In this document: piece by piece, positions 61,803 through 64,000 of the stretch | Numbering within the stretch: position 1 is the stretch's first letter | Layout of the letters: every line of letters starts with the position of its first letter | Assembly: GCA_937896895.1 (NCBI GenBank) | Contig: CALBNV010000013.1 | Location: 1-64,000, forward strand | DNA from: an uncultured Bacteroidales bacterium | GTDB taxonomy: Bacteria; Bacteroidota; Bacteroidia; Bacteroidales; F082 | Direction: 5' to 3' | Length of the DNA: 64,000 bases | Made by a program: the position numbers and the translations under genes | The notes under the pieces: generated by a model | What the model was told of the DNA's origin: nothing | Database searches by the model: none | What the model saw: the letters and a program-made list of their open reading frames with translations, nothing else

Positions 61803-63271
61803 TGAATTTATCAGAAAACATCAACAACAGGTTTTTCAGACTTATAGCGGAATGCAGCCGCGAGATGGGCTATCAGACATACGTCATCGGCGGCTACGTC
61901 CGCGACATCCTTCTGAAACGCGAATCCAATGATATTGACATAGTTACAGTCGGAAGCGGCATCGCCTTGGCGAAGAAAGTAGCATCGAAAATCAACGGCA
62001 AGAAAGAGGTTAAGTTTTACGGACATTTCGGCACCGCGATGATTAACGTCGGCGGCCATGAGATCGAGTTCGTGGGCGCACGGAAAGAGTCGTACAGCCC
62101 CGACAGCCGCAAGCCCGTGTGCGAAAACGGCACGCTTGAAGACGACCAGAACCGACGCGACTTCACAATCAACGCATTGGCAATCAGCCTGAACGACGAC
62201 ACTTTCGGAGAACTCGTCGATCCGTTCAACGGACTGCAGGACCTTGAAGACAAGATAATCAAAACGCCTCTCGACCCTGACGTGACATATTCCGACGACC
62301 CGCTGAGAATGATGCGGGCCATTCGTTTCGCCACGCAGCTTCATTTCAGGATAGAAGACGAGTCGTTTGAGTCGATAAGACGTAACGTTCAGAGAATCAA
62401 GATAATATCAATGGAACGCGTCACGGAGGAAATGAACAAGATGCTCATGTCGAGCGTCCCAAGCATCGGATTCAAGCTCCTCGACAAATCGGGGCTGCTT
62501 CCGGTGATTTTCCCGCAGATGGCCGCACTGAAAGGTGTCGAAATGCATGAAGGCAAAGGCCACAAAGACAATTTCTATCATACTTTGGAAGTGCTTGACA
62601 ATGTGGCAAATAGCGGCGGCGACCTCTGGCTGAGATGGGCCGCCGTCCTCCATGACATCGCAAAACCGCAGACTAAACGATTCGAGAAGGAAATCGGCTG
62701 GACTTTCCACGGACACGAGGTGAAAGGCTCGAAGATGGTGCCGAAGATTTTTGCAAATTTCAGACTTCCTCTCAATGAAAAGATGAAATTCGTACAGAAC
62801 CTCGTTTATCTCCACCTCCGCCCTATCGTGCTCGCCCAGGACATCGTAACTGATTCAGCAGTAAGGCGTTTGCTGTTCGATGCCGGTGATGATATTGACG
62901 CTTTGATGATCCTCTGCGATGCCGACATAACATCGAAAAACGAAGAGAAAAAAGCCCGTTTTCATCATAACTTTCAGATTGTCAGGCAGAAACTCAAAGA
63001 GATTGAAGCCAAAGACCACCTTCGCAACTGGCAGCCGCCTGTCAACGGAGAGGCAATCATGGAAACTTTCGGCATCCCTGAAGGTCGCGAGGTCGGAGTG
63101 ATAAAGACCGCAATCCGAGAAGCCGTCCTTGACGGAATTATCGGCAACAATTTCGCCGAGGCTTACGATTTCATGAAGAAAAAAGGCGCCGAACTCGGAC
63201 TTCATGTCGTGAAAGAGATTTCAGAAACGGATGTGGAAGTGAAAAACAACGGACCTGTTCCTGTAAAATAA
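61802..63271 (+). CDS. CCA tRNA nucleotidyltransferase with HD domain
   Basis: A 489-residue class II nucleotidyltransferase that adds or repairs the CCA end of tRNA; needed here since neither tRNA gene in the window encodes CCA. Head domain: YVIGGYVRDILLKRESNDID with the metal-binding DID, DQNRRDFTINALAIS, DPLRMMRAIRFATQ. An HD phosphohydrolase domain follows (HKDNFYHTLEVLDNV; WAAVLHDIAKPQTKR with HD; FHGHEVKGSKM). Relatives also include poly(A) polymerases, but genomic association with miaA supports the tRNA role. It overlaps the clpC stop by one base (TAATG). Confidence 0.9.
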   Translation: MNLSENINNRFFRLIAECSREMGYQTYVIGGYVRDILLKRESNDIDIVTVGSGIALAKKVASKINGKKEVKFYGHFGTAMINVGGHEIEFVGARKESYSPDSRKPVCENGTLEDDQNRRDFTINALAISLNDDTFGELVDPFNGLQDLEDKIIKTPLDPDVTYSDDPLRMMRAIRFATQLHFRIEDESFESIRRNVQRIKIISMERVTEEMNKMLMSSVPSIGFKLLDKSGLLPVIFPQMAALKGVEMHEGKGHKDNFYHTLEVLDNVANSGGDLWLRWAAVLHDIAKPQTKRFEKEIGWTFHGHEVKGSKMVPKIFANFRLPLNEKMKFVQNLVYLHLRPIVLAQDIVTDSAVRRLLFDAGDDIDALMILCDADITSKNEEKKARFHHNFQIVRQKLKEIEAKDHLRNWQPPVNGEAIMETFGIPEGREVGVIKTAIREAVLDGIIGNNFAEAYDFMKKKGAELGLHVVKEISETDVEVKNNGPVPVK

Positions 63272-63277
63272 TCCATT

Positions 63278-64000
63278 TTGAAAAAAAAACACCTCATAGT
63301 CATCGCCGGACCGACGGCATCGGGCAAGACCGCCACCGCAATCAAGGTTGCGAAAGCCTTTGATACTGTCATTATTTCAGCCGACAGCCGTCAGTTTTAC
63401 AAGGAACTTTCGATTGGAACAGCAGCACCGACTGAAGAAGAATTAAGTGGGGTGAAGCATTATTTTGTTCATAATCTGAATATCGAACAATCGTATGATG
63501 TAGCTGATTATGAACATGATGTGTTATGTTTGTTAAATGAATTGTTTAAACAACATGATATCGTTGTGATGACCGGCGGCTCGGGGCTTTTCATTGATGC
63601 GGTTTGCAACGGCCTCGATTCGATTCCTGACATTTCCTCCGAAACAAGGAACAAAGTAAATGAAATTTATGAGAAAGGCGGACTTGCCGCTTTGCAAACT
63701 GAAGTTGAAAAAGCCGATCCAGAATATTACAAGATTGTTGACAGGCAGAATCCGCGCAGGTTGCAACGCGCCATCGAAGTCTTTCTGCAAACAGGCAAGC
63801 CCTACTCCACTTTCCGCAAAAACAAACACGTTGACCGCGATTTCAACATCATCAAGACCGCACTTCTTTGGGACCGCGATGAACTGATAATGAGAATCAA
63901 CAGACGTGTTGACGGCATGATGAATCTCGGTCTCCTCGACGAAGTGAAATCGGTTTACTGCAAAAGACATCTAAATAGTTTAAACACAGTAGGTTACAAG
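63278..64000 (+). CDS. miaA: tRNA dimethylallyltransferase, 3' end outside the window
   Basis: The first 241 codons of MiaA, which transfers a dimethylallyl group to A37 of UNN-decoding tRNAs. The sequence begins with a TTG codon six bases after the CCA-enzyme stop: KKKHLIVIAGPTASGKTATA (P-loop), then ISADSRQFYKELSIGTAAPT with the catalytic Asp and substrate-binding Arg/Gln, VMTGGSGLFIDAVCNGLD, and DRQNPRRLQRAIEVF. No upstream ATG is available in frame, so TTG initiation is proposed. The frame is still open at the window edge; about 60 further residues are expected. It probably shares a transcript with clpC and the CCA enzyme. Confidence 0.93.
   Translation, partial: MKKKHLIVIAGPTASGKTATAIKVAKAFDTVIISADSRQFYKELSIGTAAPTEEELSGVKHYFVHNLNIEQSYDVADYEHDVLCLLNELFKQHDIVVMTGGSGLFIDAVCNGLDSIPDISSETRNKVNEIYEKGGLAALQTEVEKADPEYYKIVDRQNPRRLQRAIEVFLQTGKPYSTFRKNKHVDRDFNIIKTALLWDRDELIMRINRRVDGMMNLGLLDEVKSVYCKRHLNSLNTVGYK

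Overview
The window is a 64 kb stretch of bacterial chromosome, almost certainly from a member of the Bacteroidales (Bacteroidetes). The reasons are: -7 elements of the form TAnnTTTG (several with a -33 TTG/TTTG 19 bp upstream) in front of many genes and of the tRNA and SRP RNA genes; little Shine-Dalgarno signal; a run of families largely confined to this phylum (DUF3078, DUF3127, DUF3244, DUF4199, DUF4249, DUF4293, DUF4831); TonB-dependent receptors; Rho with a long N-terminal insertion; and tsaD beside a divergent tamB. Genus cannot be read from the sequence. No insertion sequence, prophage or CRISPR array is visible.

Layout. 0.3-3.3 kb: a small secreted DUF3244 protein and a TPR/membrane/coiled-coil/HTH signalling protein. 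3.4-5.8 kb: dgt and tsaD, leftward. 5.8-16.9 kb: a rightward block of tamB, an AddA/RecB-type helicase-nuclease and a tricorn-like protease, ended by a strong hairpin. 17-18 kb: a DUF6922 + AbiEii-type nucleotidyltransferase pair. 18-25 kb: leftward arginine deiminase, YbaK-type deacylase, SPFH and NfeD proteins, hybrid cluster protein and a Na/phosphate cotransporter with PhoU domain. 25-32 kb: an outer-membrane barrel protein, rho, DUF4293, a phosphodiesterase, DUF3078 and a protein with two TonB C-terminal domains. 32-41 kb, rightward: rlmB, an aldehyde dehydrogenase, a TPP riboswitch with thiM, thiE-tenA and thiD (thiazole and pyrimidine salvage), a FeoB-like transporter with a decayed GTPase, an SGNH hydrolase and a glutathione peroxidase. 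41-48 kb, leftward: mnmE, tRNA-Arg, an M48 peptidase, tRNA-Tyr, and a DUF4249 lipoprotein with a TonB-dependent receptor. 48-54 kb: an aminotransferase remnant, the SRP RNA, DUF4199, a GT2 glycosyltransferase, two small leftward genes, and gmhA-gmhB-SSS symporter-DUF4831. 54.5-64 kb: DUF3127, a TPR protein, gyrA, then rightward clpC, a CCA-adding enzyme and the start of miaA, which runs off the window.

Most of this is housekeeping sequence: tRNA maturation (tsaD, mnmE, miaA, CCA enzyme, ybaK), envelope assembly and outer-membrane uptake, heptose precursor synthesis and thiamine salvage. The points most worth a second look are: the FeoB-like protein with a broken P-loop and an N-terminal cysteine cluster; a long inverted repeat that holds the start codon of hcp; an AACTTGTG repeat placed in the same orientation just upstream of both dgt and thiD; the TPR receptor with two DNA-binding-like domains joined by a 12-bp repeat linker; the thiE-tenA fusion; a DUF3127 protein with an SSB-like acidic tip; and a gene-free stretch near 55 kb with stacked inverted repeats. 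Several gene starts were moved inward because a promoter or terminator lies inside the longer reading frame.
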